From NCBI GenBank assembly GCA_038849555.1, contig JAWCMT010000005.1, forward strand, positions 1-59,088: 59,088 nt of DNA, read 5' to 3'. Made by a program: the position numbers and the translations under genes. Source of the DNA: JAOAIV01 sp038849555. Lineage in GTDB: Archaea; Thermoproteota; Bathyarchaeia; Bathyarchaeales; Bathycorpusculaceae. A model generated the notes under the pieces. It saw nothing but the letters and a program-made list of their open reading frames with translations, was not told the DNA's origin and did no database searches. Numbering within the stretch: position 1 is the first letter of the stretch; each line of letters starts with the position of its first letter. This document shows positions 26,672 to 35,929 of this stretch, in pieces.

Positions 26672-27730
26672 TTAGCACAGGCCTTTTGCTACCATGAGCT
26701 CGGCGCTGAGGATGCCGCCTCCTGCGGCTCCGCGGATGGTGTTATGGCCCAAGCACATGTATTTAACCGTCATAACTGGGTCTTTTCTGATTCTGCCGAC
26801 GACTACGCTCATGCCTCGGCCTTCGTCGCGGTCATACCGCGGTTGAGGCCTGTTAGGCTCTTTCCGCACCACGATGGGGTTTTCTGGTGCAGAAGGCAGT
26901 TTCAGCTTTTGCGGTTCGCCCTTAAACTGGCGGAAAGCTTCTTCAATTTCTTCTATGCTTGGGTTTTCTTCAAGCTTTACGAAGACAGCTTCTAAATGCC
27001 CGTCTTTCACGTTGACGCGATGGCAGCTGGCGCTGAGCACGACGTCGGCGGGGCATATTTTCTCGCCGTCAAATGCGCCCAATATCTTTAGGGGCTCGCA
27101 TTCCATTTTGTCTTCTTCGTTGGAAATAAAAGGAATAACATTATCAATTATATCCAGTGAGGCGACGCCTGGATAGCCTGCGCCGCTGAGCGCCTGCATG
27201 GTTGACACTACAACTTGCTTTAGGCCGAATCTCATAAGGGGCTTCAGCGACATTGCCAGCTGAATTGTGCTGCAGTTCGGATCGGTTGAAATAAAGCCCT
27301 TCCAGCCTCGCCGCTTCTTCTGGATTGGAATAAGAGCCGTATGATCAGGATTCACTTCAGGAATAATAAGTGGGACATCCTTATCCATTCGGTGCGCGCT
27401 TGCCTTGCTGAAGACTGGATACAGGGCAGCGAATTCCTCTTCAACCGGACCCGCCAAGTCGCCTGGCAACGCGGAGAAGACAAGGTCTACGTCTCCCGCC
27501 TTTTCCACGGATTCCACGTCAGTGTGCACTACTGGCATTTCGGCGATTTCCTTGGGCAAAGGCGACTCCATAATCCAGTTGCACGCGGCCTTGTAGTTTT
27601 TGCCCGCTGACTTTTCCGAAGCCGCAAGCACTTCAATCTGGAACCACGGATGCCCCTGCAATAGCTGGATGAACCGTTGTCCAACTGCTCCTGTTGCGGC
27701 TAATATTGCTACTTTACGTTTTGAAGGCAT
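26672..27730 (-). CDS. asd: Aspartate-semialdehyde dehydrogenase (archaeal type)
   Basis: The protein, about 352 residues, reduces aspartyl phosphate. It shows the NADP motif ILAATGAVGQRFIQLL, the catalytic Cys in STDPNCSTIQ and the His in SCHRVNVKDGHLEAV. The longer archaeal and fungal type is indicated by KEPNRPQPRYDRDEGRGMSV. The ATG at 27730 lies within the end of lysC, so the two are translated in an overlap of 17 bases. Confidence 0.96.
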   Translation of the reverse strand: MPSKRKVAILAATGAVGQRFIQLLQGHPWFQIEVLAASEKSAGKNYKAACNWIMESPLPKEIAEMPVVHTDVESVEKAGDVDLVFSALPGDLAGPVEEEFAALYPVFSKASAHRMDKDVPLIIPEVNPDHTALIPIQKKRRGWKGFISTDPNCSTIQLAMSLKPLMRFGLKQVVVSTMQALSGAGYPGVASLDIIDNVIPFISNEEDKMECEPLKILGAFDGEKICPADVVLSASCHRVNVKDGHLEAVFVKLEENPSIEEIEEAFRQFKGEPQKLKLPSAPENPIVVRKEPNRPQPRYDRDEGRGMSVVVGRIRKDPVMTVKYMCLGHNTIRGAAGGGILSAELMVAKGLC

Positions 27731-28895
27731 CACTTATCGCTTCCTTTGCTCTTTTGAGTTGGTTTTCTTCGATAAAAACGTTAATGGTTGCTTTGCTAGT
27801 AGTGATTTCAATTATGTTTATGCCTTCGCGGCTAAGCGCTGTGGAGATTTTCGCGACGCCTCCAGGCGAATCGATAAATTCAGGGTGGCTTATCTGGAGC
27901 AGAGCCACGTTTTCCCTGTGGCTTATAGCCTTAAAGCCCTCTATGCGGTGAAGCCTGTTTATGACTTCGCGAACATTCCCGTCGGAAGTGAAGACTGTAA
28001 CTGATTTCCTCCCTGAACTGACGCCGTAAACGTGATTTTGGCTGAGCGCCTGGAAGATCTCTTTGAGGTTTTGCGTGTTGACGTCGCAAACCACGTTGAT
28101 AGCCAACAAGCCTTCTTGACTGCTCAGCTCTGCCGAGTTAATGGCGAAGGAGCCAGTGATTTCCGTGCCGCCCTCAGCCAAGCTGCCCGAGGCAAAGTCC
28201 ACTATCCTAAGCGTTTGGCTTGGCAACTTGTACTTCAGTGCTTCGGCCTTTACTATTTTCGCGCCTCCCTGAGCAAGATCAAACATCTCGTGAATATCCA
28301 GTTTGCTAAGCGGCTTAGCGTCGGGAACGATTTTTGGGTCTGCAGAGAGAACGCCGCTTGTCTCCTTAACAAGCACTACCTCGTCAGCGTTTAGGCAATG
28401 GGCAAGTAGTAGGGCGGTTGTGTCGCTTCCGCCGCGCCCAAGCGTGGTAACCCTTCCTTTTGGGTCTTTGCCGAGGAAACCGCAGACAACGGGCACAATT
28501 TTGCCCAGAAGCGGCGCCACAAATTTCTGTGTAAGCCCTGCGGTTTTCTCAACGTCAGGTTCGGCATTGCGAAAGTTAGAATCAGTTATTATCGGCCACT
28601 TATCGCTTGCAGGATCAAAAACCTCTGCCTTGACGCCTACGGCTCTTAGGGCGCTGGCGAAGACACGGGCGCTTGTGCGTTCTCCCATGGATATGATTTC
28701 CGCATAATCATCATCGCTGATTTCTTTCAGCTGCGAGATTGCGCCGATAAGGTTGTCGGTTGTTTTGCCCATCGCGGAAACTACGACTACCATTTCTTTG
28801 TAGGGAGCCTCAGCAACCATTTTAGCTGCGCGCTGAACCTTTTCGCCGGTTGCGAGGTCAGCACCGCCGAACTTGATGACTACACGCTTACTCAA
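27714..28895 (-). CDS. lysC: Aspartate kinase with two ACT domains
   Basis: The kinase catalyses the first step from aspartate to lysine and threonine. The frame is open back into dapB, but GAGGTGG precedes a TTG at 28895 and the protein begins MSKRVVIKFGGADLATGEK, with the kinase motif KFGG. The 393 residues include the motif GRGGSDTTALLLAH and two ACT domains near the end (from about 270 and 345), which usually bind lysine or threonine for feedback control. The gene starts 20 bases after dapB. Confidence 0.95.
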   Translation of the reverse strand: MSKRVVIKFGGADLATGEKVQRAAKMVAEAPYKEMVVVVSAMGKTTDNLIGAISQLKEISDDDYAEIISMGERTSARVFASALRAVGVKAEVFDPASDKWPIITDSNFRNAEPDVEKTAGLTQKFVAPLLGKIVPVVCGFLGKDPKGRVTTLGRGGSDTTALLLAHCLNADEVVLVKETSGVLSADPKIVPDAKPLSKLDIHEMFDLAQGGAKIVKAEALKYKLPSQTLRIVDFASGSLAEGGTEITGSFAINSAELSSQEGLLAINVVCDVNTQNLKEIFQALSQNHVYGVSSGRKSVTVFTSDGNVREVINRLHRIEGFKAISHRENVALLQISHPEFIDSPGGVAKISTALSREGINIIEITTSKATINVFIEENQLKRAKEAISDAFKT

Positions 28896-28915
28896 AACTT
28901 CCACCTCACTAGCCG

Positions 28916-29707
28916 TTAAAGTCCGAGAACGTCTTCCATGCTGAAGATTCTGGGCTGCGTCTGCTTGCCTAACCACTCGGCCGCATACACGGCGCCTTGA
29001 GCGAACACGCTCCGCGAGAAGGCAACATGCTCTATACGCAACATTTCATATGGACCTGCAATTATGAGGTCGTGAATCCCAGGCACGCCGCCTGCACGTA
29101 GCGCAGTTACCTCCAACTCATCGGGTTGCCGTGGGCTGATGCCTTCTCTGCCGTACACGGTTCTTGTGTAGCCTCGGGTTTCCGCGATTATCTGCGCCAA
29201 TTTTTTCGCTGTGCCGCTTGGCGCGTCCTTCTTGCCTGTATGATGTATCTCACTTATGCTGAAAGAGTATTCCTTTGGGAACACCTTTAGGGACTGGGCA
29301 AGCTTGAAGAGTATGTTTACGCCTACGCTGAAATTTGGCGAGAAAACAGCAGGAACCTTACCTGAAACCGCGTCGCGCAGCTGGCGGTTCTGCTCTTCAG
29401 TGAAGCCCGTTGTGCCCAGAACTATACGTTTGCCCAGAGCAGCCACAGCGGGAATGTTCTGCATTTCTGCCGCTGGCGTTGTAAAAGTCACGTAAACATC
29501 TGCCCCGCGCAGCGCTTCAGCGAGTTTATCTGAGCTTAAGATACGCACGTCAGAGCTGCAGATGCCCAGTTCGCGCAGCGTCTTACCGACGCATGGGTTT
29601 CCTTGAGCTTCAACAGCGCCTGTTATCTGATGGCCTTTGGCGATGGCTTCTTGAATAACGGCGTTGCCCATTCGGCCTGCGGCGCCTGCGACGCATAGCT
29701 TAAGCAT
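28916..29707 (-). CDS. dapB: 4-hydroxy-tetrahydrodipicolinate reductase
   Basis: DapB reduces dihydrodipicolinate. The start at 29707 (MLKLCVAGAAGRMGNAVI) overlaps the end of dapA by eight bases; a longer reading from 29734 lacks support. The Rossmann motif GAAGRMG, the substrate and catalytic region EIHHTGKKDAPSGTAKKLA and LIIAGPYEMLRIEH are clear. The protein has 263 residues. Confidence 0.96.
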   Translation of the reverse strand: MLKLCVAGAAGRMGNAVIQEAIAKGHQITGAVEAQGNPCVGKTLRELGICSSDVRILSSDKLAEALRGADVYVTFTTPAAEMQNIPAVAALGKRIVLGTTGFTEEQNRQLRDAVSGKVPAVFSPNFSVGVNILFKLAQSLKVFPKEYSFSISEIHHTGKKDAPSGTAKKLAQIIAETRGYTRTVYGREGISPRQPDELEVTALRAGGVPGIHDLIIAGPYEMLRIEHVAFSRSVFAQGAVYAAEWLGKQTQPRIFSMEDVLGL

Positions 29708-30734
29708 AGTATAATCCCTGCCAGAAACGTTCATTGTATAAGCGCTCGCTTAAGTCTACGTCAAAGAAGTCTTCTATGGGCTGAAGTACTTCAGGATTGT
29801 GCTCGTAAACTTTGCGGGCACTTGCCAGAACCACTTCTAAACCCTTACGAGTCATTTTTCCCAGCGGTCGCCTGCATGGCCCGGAGGGTATGCCTAAAAC
29901 ATTCATCAGTGTCTTATACGCTAATGGGTTCCGCGCGCGGCATGTTACAGGCCCGTGGGGCGTCTGCTCTTGCGTTTTCACGGTGACTATGGAGAAAAGC
30001 GGCTGTAACGCTTGTGCAAGCTGATTCGCCTTGGCTAAGTCGCCGCTGAGTATCGCATTTGTCATATCAGCTACCGCGCGTGGTGCGACATTGCTTGTAA
30101 CGGAAATGACGCCGCTCGCGGCAATATCCGCTGCAGTCATCATGGCGTAGGTTTTGTCGTCGTCGCCTGAAAGTATGCTGAAGTCAGGGCCGCAGAATTT
30201 TCGGGTTAAGCGCATGTTTTCCAAATCGCCCGTTGCTTCTTTTACTGCGCTGACATTTGGGTATTCCTTATGAAGCACGGCGAGGTCCTGCGGCAAAAGC
30301 TGCGTGCCAGTTCTTCCTGGAATCACGTATGGGATAATCTGGACTTCGGGGAAGCGCTTAGCGATGGGCTCTACGTATTCTTTTCGTATTTCAAGCGAGC
30401 TGGGCCCATTATAATATGGGTCTACCAGGAGCACACAGTTTACACCCACGTGCTGCGCGTGTGCTGTGGCTTCGATGGCTTCTTGGGTGGAGTTGCTTCC
30501 AGTGCCGGCGATGGTCAAGCATTTTTCGCCTGCGTACTCGTGCACCCGCTCAATAACCTTGTTGTGTTCATTCCAGTCTAGGGTTGGGCTTTCGCCTGTG
30601 GTGCCTACGGCGAGGATGCCGCTGATGCCTTCTTTCACTTGAAATTCCACTAGGCTACTTAGCCCTTCGTAATCCACTTCGCCAATGCGTGTCATGGGGG
30701 TGATGATTGCTGTATAGCAACCTTTGAATTTCAT
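29700..30734 (-). CDS. dapA: 4-hydroxy-tetrahydrodipicolinate synthase
   Basis: DapA condenses pyruvate and aspartate semialdehyde. The Schiff-base lysine is Lys165 in VSAVKEATGD, the catalytic Tyr is Tyr136 in IPYVIPGRTG and GTTGES lies near residue 44. At 344 residues it exceeds the usual ~290; the added length is at the C-terminus (from about 300, VLASARKVYEHNPEVLQPI to GLYYA). It heads the operon, 43 bases after a TATA box, with AGGTG before the ATG. Confidence 0.94.
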   Translation of the reverse strand: MKFKGCYTAIITPMTRIGEVDYEGLSSLVEFQVKEGISGILAVGTTGESPTLDWNEHNKVIERVHEYAGEKCLTIAGTGSNSTQEAIEATAHAQHVGVNCVLLVDPYYNGPSSLEIRKEYVEPIAKRFPEVQIIPYVIPGRTGTQLLPQDLAVLHKEYPNVSAVKEATGDLENMRLTRKFCGPDFSILSGDDDKTYAMMTAADIAASGVISVTSNVAPRAVADMTNAILSGDLAKANQLAQALQPLFSIVTVKTQEQTPHGPVTCRARNPLAYKTLMNVLGIPSGPCRRPLGKMTRKGLEVVLASARKVYEHNPEVLQPIEDFFDVDLSERLYNERFWQGLYYA

Positions 30735-30776
30735 TTCGTTTTCCGCACCTTAAACGCTACACATTGGCTGCTGGCT

Positions 30777-30784
30777 TATTTAAA
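30777..30784 (-). promoter_or_regulatory. TATA box of the lysine operon
   Basis: The minus strand reads CATTTAAATAAG. Transcription should start near 30752, about 18 bases before the dapA ATG, with AGGTG in that leader. Nothing else is seen in 30785-30929 except AT-rich sequence. Confidence 0.55.
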
Positions 30785-30929
30785 TGTTTCCGTTTTCCAG
30801 AATAATTTTACGATTTACGCAATTAACAGCATTTTAGAAAAACAAAATCCAATTAAAAACCACGTTTTCCACAAAAATCAGCAATAAACATAACAACCAA
30901 CCGCTATGCGGCGAGCATTTCAATGTCCT

Positions 30930-32285
30930 CTATTGCTTCACAAGTTTCGCAATGAAGAACCCATTACTTTCATGAAGATGCGGATAAAGCCTCTGACACT
31001 TATCAAAGCCTCTGAGACCAGGCACGCCAAGTTTAGGTTTAATCTCCGCTAACGTGAAATCAGAATGCTGCTTCAAAAACCGCTCAATAATAAGCTCGTT
31101 CTCCTCAACCGTAATGCTACAAGTCGAGTAGATTAAAGAGCCGCCAGACCTCACATTCCCAGCGCAATTATTAATCATACGCCACTGAATATCCGCCATC
31201 TTATCAATTGACTTCGGAGTAAGCCTCCATTTAGTTGAAGGCTGCTTCGCGAAAACGCCCGTACTCGTGCACGGCGGATCCAGAACCACAACATCCGCAT
31301 TCAAGGAAACAGGCAAACCCGTGCAAACATCGGCAACAATCGGCTCAGCTATTTCCACACCCATAATTGCAATTTCTCTTTTCCAAGTTTGCATGCGCCG
31401 AATAGAATAATCCACTGAAAAGATGCTGCCCCGATTCTGCATAAGCTGCGCAAGGTAGGTGGTTTTAGCTCCGGGAGCAGCGCAGACGTCCAAAACCGTC
31501 ATATCAGGCTGAGGCGCAGCGGCTTCCGCGGCGTAACAGCTTGCTTTGTCTTGAATGTAGAACAAGCCTTCTTTGAAGCTTTCTGTTTCCTGCAAAGGCT
31601 GCTTTGTGCTTATGACTTTGTAGGCATACTTCAGTGGCTCAATTTTTTCCACTCTAACGCCATCCGCAGCAAGGGATTCCAAAATCTTCTGCTCAGATGC
31701 CCTCAGAGTATTTATTCGGATGCAAGTAGGTGGAGGCTTCAAGTTTCCCTCTAGAAACGCTGTGGCTTCACTTCGCCCAAAAAGGTTAAAGCAGTACTCT
31801 ACGAACCAAGTGGGATGAAAAGTTTGGAGCCCTATACGCTCCATTTCGCCGGCGGCGCTGAGAACAGGCGCTATTTCGCGAGTAAGTAGAAAACCCAGAA
31901 ACGGCTCCACACAACGTAGAGTTTTCCAGCCTAGGATTGCACGCCCAAACCGGGCAATGCTTTCTGCTTCTTCCAAGTCCAACTTAGCCCAATTTTTAGC
32001 GACACGCGTTTGGTAAACGTAAAGTCGCAGAAAAGCTTGAACACCCATAGAGTACTCGCTAATTTCCTTAGGCTTCAAAACACTATTAACAAATTTGTCT
32101 ATCAGGTTTTTGCGTCGAACAGTTTCAACAACCAGCCCATAAGCGTAGCGGACAGCATTAGGGTCACTTACGCCTAACTGCTTAACCGTCCTAGCCAAAG
32201 CCAAGTGCTCGCTCAGCTTCTGCAACTCCATCCAACTCAAAGTTTCTATGGCAACTGCCCATGCATCCTTCAGCAACTTCAACAC
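30930..32285 (-). CDS. RNA m5C methyltransferase (RsmB/NOP2/Sun family)
   Basis: The protein has an N-terminal NusB-like helical domain (about residues 5-150, AWAVAIETLSWMELQKL onward) and a C-terminal SAM methyltransferase. SAM binding is at VLDVCAAPGAKTTYLAQ. The catalytic cysteines are in DPPCTSTGVFAKQPS and YSTCSITVEENELI. The frame is open to 32348, but the first residues there look non-coding; the GTG at 32285, with a TTG directly after it, fits the family N-terminus. The target, rRNA or tRNA, cannot be told. Confidence 0.9.
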   Translation of the reverse strand: MLKLLKDAWAVAIETLSWMELQKLSEHLALARTVKQLGVSDPNAVRYAYGLVVETVRRKNLIDKFVNSVLKPKEISEYSMGVQAFLRLYVYQTRVAKNWAKLDLEEAESIARFGRAILGWKTLRCVEPFLGFLLTREIAPVLSAAGEMERIGLQTFHPTWFVEYCFNLFGRSEATAFLEGNLKPPPTCIRINTLRASEQKILESLAADGVRVEKIEPLKYAYKVISTKQPLQETESFKEGLFYIQDKASCYAAEAAAPQPDMTVLDVCAAPGAKTTYLAQLMQNRGSIFSVDYSIRRMQTWKREIAIMGVEIAEPIVADVCTGLPVSLNADVVVLDPPCTSTGVFAKQPSTKWRLTPKSIDKMADIQWRMINNCAGNVRSGGSLIYSTCSITVEENELIIERFLKQHSDFTLAEIKPKLGVPGLRGFDKCQRLYPHLHESNGFFIAKLVKQ

Positions 32286-32525
32286 ACAGCATAAAACATA
32301 GCAGCGGCTCAAATAAAAATGCCGCACACACCGCAGACACATCATCAAAAATCAAAAAACAACAGCCACCAACCTTCATATTTGGCGGCTATTAGTCAAT
32401 CAATGCAGAAACCAGTAGAGGGTAGGTCTGCCGTGCTTCTTTAGTGTCGAGTGACGACTGCATCAAAAATGTTTGCGCTAAACAGGATGGTGGCGAAAAA
32501 ATGTTGTTAGGCGCTGTTACTCAAG

Positions 32526-33803
32526 CTATTCCGCTGCTGCTTTCCCTGTCTTTTTGAATTTTAGTTTTGCAGTTAAGATTTTTTCTGTTGCGAACAATCT
32601 TGACGCTATGTACATGACGACTACTGTGAATATGGCAACGTAAATTATGCCAAATACTGCTGTTGCGTAGTCGTTCATTATGACTGCTTTTGAAGCTATT
32701 ATTGGTTGGCTGTATGGAATCGCGAAAAACACGGCTTTAATCGCCATTGGTAGCGTGTTAAAGTCTATGTACATTAAAGCCATTGCTGGGATGAAGATTA
32801 ACGGGTAAATATAGCCTACAAGAGCAGTTGCTCCTCGAACGTCTGAAGCGAAAGCTGACATGATCACCGCCAGCGCTAAGCCTGAGAGTAATGTCATGAA
32901 CAGCGATATGCCTAATAGCATATAGCCGAATGGTGAGGGCACAAGACCCAGCTTCACTAAATCCACGGACAATTCACTGGGTATTCTCACGGTTATCGAA
33001 CCAAGCATGTAGTTGTAGCCTATCATCATCGCTATTGAGGCTAAGCCTGCGACGATTATTGTGCTGGCTAATTTGCCCATGAGAATGGCGAAGCGGGCCA
33101 AGGGCACGGTTAGCAATGTTTCAAGTGTTTTCTCCTCTTTCTCCATGGCCACTGATGTTGCTGCTATCTGCATGGAGTACGTTAGCATAATCATTATCGT
33201 TATGGGAAGTGCAAGAGTCTGCGACATCATTAAAGCCGCAAGCGTGGATGGGTCAACTCCAGTCTGGATTTCGCCCTTAATTATGGCTGACTGGGTAGTC
33301 TGCACCACGTCTGGCGCTATGTACCTGTTGAAGCCGCTTACCAACGTGTTAATCACGGAGGAGCCGATGTCGGAGAATATTCCGCCGCCCTGAAACACGC
33401 CGTAAACGTTCACCGTGGCTTTAATATTACGATTGCCGCTGGTATGCGCCGTCATGTTTGCGCTGAAACCCGCGGGGATTTCAATAAACTGCGTGCTGTT
33501 GTTTTGCGTCAGCAAGTCTTGCTCTAAAACTTGCTGCGGCGTAAGGTTATTGACTACTATGGTTTTCATGGATGCGTTCAAGAAAATAATGAAAACCTCC
33601 GACCAGTTGCCTCCATCATTATCAACCACCAACAAAGTGGCTTTTTCAGCCTGTTCCTGCGCCGTTTCCGCCGCGTAGCCGAGCACCATGCCGAGAACGG
33701 GGAAAAGCACTAATGGAATAACCAGCATGCCGAGAAGAATTTTTGGGTCGCGAATTAACTCTTTAAGTTCCTTTATACATATTGTCTGAAATCCTTTAAG
33801 CAT
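32526..33803 (-). CDS. ABC-2 type exporter permease (NatB-like)
   Basis: The 425-residue protein starts MLKGFQTICIKELKEL and has one N-terminal helix (LLGMLVIPLVLFPVLGMVLGY), a large outer domain of about 150 residues and five helices at the end (from MIMLTYSMQIAATSVAMEKEEK, the family's ...EKEEKTLETLL motif). The ATG at 33803 overlaps the stop of the ATPase gene by eight bases. The pair exports an unknown substrate; NatAB-like pairs move ions or drugs. Confidence 0.88.
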   Translation of the reverse strand: MLKGFQTICIKELKELIRDPKILLGMLVIPLVLFPVLGMVLGYAAETAQEQAEKATLLVVDNDGGNWSEVFIIFLNASMKTIVVNNLTPQQVLEQDLLTQNNSTQFIEIPAGFSANMTAHTSGNRNIKATVNVYGVFQGGGIFSDIGSSVINTLVSGFNRYIAPDVVQTTQSAIIKGEIQTGVDPSTLAALMMSQTLALPITIMIMLTYSMQIAATSVAMEKEEKTLETLLTVPLARFAILMGKLASTIIVAGLASIAMMIGYNYMLGSITVRIPSELSVDLVKLGLVPSPFGYMLLGISLFMTLLSGLALAVIMSAFASDVRGATALVGYIYPLIFIPAMALMYIDFNTLPMAIKAVFFAIPYSQPIIASKAVIMNDYATAVFGIIYVAIFTVVVMYIASRLFATEKILTAKLKFKKTGKAAAE

Positions 33804-34527
33804 AACCAACCACCTTCGCGAAAACTTCCTCCAAATTTGCACTGTTAAATTTAGCTTTAAGCTTCTGGGGCTCGCCTTCAAGCACAACTTTACCCTTATT
33901 GACTAATGCTACGCGGTTACATAGATACTCCACTTCCAACATGTTATGGCTGCTGAGTAGCACCGTAATGTCGTGGTCTTTCACGTAACGTTTGATTATT
34001 TCTCTCACATGATAGGCATGTAAAACGTCTAAGCCGCTTGCCGGCTCATCCAATATCGCAAGCTTAGGCCGCGTCATTAAAGCCCTCGCAACTAGAAGAC
34101 GCCGCTTCATGCCTTTGCTGTAAGTTTTAGCCTTATCCTTTAACCGTTCACCTAAGCCGCTTATGGCCGCGGCTTCTTCGATGGCCTGCTTTACGTCGCT
34201 TGCGCTGCCCTTGCTAAATTTGGCCATGAATTCAAGGTATTCCCAGCCTGAAAGATTCGGGTAGGCTCCTGCTTCCTCGGGCAGGTAACTTATGACCTTG
34301 CGGACTTCTGAAGCCTGATTTACCACGTCTAATCCGAAAACATTCACTGTGCCTGAAGTGGGCAAAATCAGCGTGGAGATTATACGTAGCGTTGTAGTTT
34401 TTCCTGCACCGTTAGGTCCTATTAACCCAAAAATTTCGCCCTTTTTTATGCTAAAAGTTACGCCGTCCAACGCGCGAATGTTGCCGAATTGCTTAACTAA
34501 AGATTTCACTTCAACTGCGAGGCTCAA
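33796..34527 (-). CDS. ABC transporter ATPase (CcmA/NatA type)
   Basis: The 243-residue protein has Walker A GPNGAGKTTTLR, Q-loop region SYLPEEAGAYPNLSG, signature YSKGMKRRLLVARAL, Walker B LAILDEPASGLD and the switch His in LLSSHNMLEVEYL. Partner of the permease encoded directly downstream with an eight-base overlap. Confidence 0.93.
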   Translation of the reverse strand: MSLAVEVKSLVKQFGNIRALDGVTFSIKKGEIFGLIGPNGAGKTTTLRIISTLILPTSGTVNVFGLDVVNQASEVRKVISYLPEEAGAYPNLSGWEYLEFMAKFSKGSASDVKQAIEEAAAISGLGERLKDKAKTYSKGMKRRLLVARALMTRPKLAILDEPASGLDVLHAYHVREIIKRYVKDHDITVLLSSHNMLEVEYLCNRVALVNKGKVVLEGEPQKLKAKFNSANLEEVFAKVVGYA

Positions 34528-34693
34528 TAGCGGGCACCTGCGCTTCTATGATTCGAACCAAGCAAATATAAGGCTTTACTGGTTAACAGCTAAATTGCAA
34601 TTAAAGTGGCATTCAGAGCTGTGGCTGTTTTCTCAGCACAAGTCATCTTGCTTCAATAACTTATTTGTAGTTGTTTAGTTTCAATATAGGCTG

Positions 34694-34885
34694 TTGCGGT
34701 GGATAACCACGGAAATATCAAAGAAAGATGATGCTCAAGCTTCGAGAACGGTTACAGCGCCCTGCGGTTGCACCTACCAAGACAGAGGCTGGCTGTTAAC
34801 CCGCATCAGCGAATGCGAGTATCACAAGCGAAAGCGAACAGCAAAGCGACCGACAAAACCAAAAGCCGAATGCGTAAGACCATAA
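34694..34885 (+). CDS. Small zinc-binding protein, 63 residues
   Basis: A TTG at 34694 opens a frame of 63 residues. It has a C-x-C-x14-C-x2-H motif (C24, C26, C41, H44, in APCGCTYQDRGWLLT and SECEYHKRK) and a basic tail KRKRTAKRPTKPK. The residues suit one zinc site and nucleic acid binding. An in-frame ATG is absent and no ribosome binding site stands out; ACTTATTTG near 34658 could be a TATA box. It converges with the channel gene, eight bases apart. Function is unknown. Confidence 0.55.
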   Translation: MRWITTEISKKDDAQASRTVTAPCGCTYQDRGWLLTRISECEYHKRKRTAKRPTKPKAECVRP

Positions 34886-34893
34886 AAAAGCAG

Positions 34894-35823
34894 CTACAGC
34901 AATACTTGAATTATGATTAAGATTATTAGAAGGAACGGCAGGAACCGTAGGGCTTTTCTTTTAATGCGCACGGCGTCGTCAACTTTTTTCTCATCCATGA
35001 GCCTCATGATATACACTGAAGCGGCAAGGTTGTAAAGGAAGACTGCATACACGGAAAGCATCATTCTATCTGCTAGCGTCAAATAGCCTGTTGGTGGAAT
35101 GCCGTTGATTAATGATAAGTGAAACGTTGTTGCAGACAAAAGTGTAGTTACTCCTAACGTGATGCGCTGAGAGAAATTCTGTGGCGCCATGAAAAACGCA
35201 AGCAAAGAAATCGTGGTGATAACTAAAACTGGCAGTACGCTCTTTAGAAACGAGGAGACTTGTGGCCTCGCCAATGTAACGCTGAATACGAAACGCGAAT
35301 ACTTCTCCTCTCCATAAGCATGCTCAGTTACAGATGTCTTGAAATCTCTAAGCTCCCATCCGACAACGCTGGCAGTGGATTCCATGCCTGACTCGCTGCT
35401 TTCCTTAAAAACCATGCGAGACGCATCTAAATTCTTGTGTTCAAGCATCACCGCGAGTTCATGGCTCTCAAATGGGTATTTAGTGAAATCAAAAGTTTTA
35501 ATGAAATCTCCGCGAACACGATACTCCAAGTAGCCTTGCGCTTCATCCACTTTCACCTCATACTTTGTTGGCGCGCCATTAATGAATTCAAACTCTTTCA
35601 CTTCCGCAAGGCTTATTTTCGCTGGGTCAAACCTGAACCATAAATAAAAGTCCAATCTGTAACTGTTTGCCGCCAAATCTACCTTCTCCACGTTCACAAG
35701 CAAAGCGCCAACTTCAACATCCACTGGCGTTTCGGAAGTGTTAAGCGCCGCCGCGTTTTGAATGAACAATGCTAAGAAAAACACTGCGCATGCAATTGTT
35801 ATCAGCGGCTTAACTTTCGCCAT
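34894..35823 (-). CDS. Pentameric ligand-gated ion channel (Cys-loop family) homologue
   Basis: The 309-residue protein has a signal peptide (residues 1-27), an outer beta-domain (about 28-188) and four membrane helices: M1 about 190-212, M2 about 218-240, M3 about 250-273 and M4 about 291-309. Family marks include GDFIKTFDFTKYPFESHEL (the Cys-loop position, without the cysteines as in bacterial members), the Pro in M1 and M2 beginning SQRITLGVTTLLSATTF. The M3 start is GYLTLADRMML. A channel for ions opened by a small ligand is expected; the ligand is unknown. Confidence 0.85.
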   Translation of the reverse strand: MAKVKPLITIACAVFFLALFIQNAAALNTSETPVDVEVGALLVNVEKVDLAANSYRLDFYLWFRFDPAKISLAEVKEFEFINGAPTKYEVKVDEAQGYLEYRVRGDFIKTFDFTKYPFESHELAVMLEHKNLDASRMVFKESSESGMESTASVVGWELRDFKTSVTEHAYGEEKYSRFVFSVTLARPQVSSFLKSVLPVLVITTISLLAFFMAPQNFSQRITLGVTTLLSATTFHLSLINGIPPTGYLTLADRMMLSVYAVFLYNLAASVYIMRLMDEKKVDDAVRIKRKALRFLPFLLIILIIIQVLL

Positions 35824-35860
35824 GAACCATTACCTCGCAGTTTTCGCATTTTTAAGCAAA

Positions 35861-35873
35861 TTTAATATTTAAG
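35861..35873. promoter_or_regulatory. Shared TATA-like box for divergent genes
   Basis: TTTAATATTTAAG lies 38-50 bases before the channel start at 35823 on the minus strand and 57-69 bases before the glycosyltransferase start at 35930. It is nearly self-complementary and could serve either gene. Confidence 0.4.
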
Positions 35874-35929
35874 AATTTCCGAGTCTACTCCTATCTTCCT
35901 AAATTGCCAATAACCGAAAACTAGTTCTC

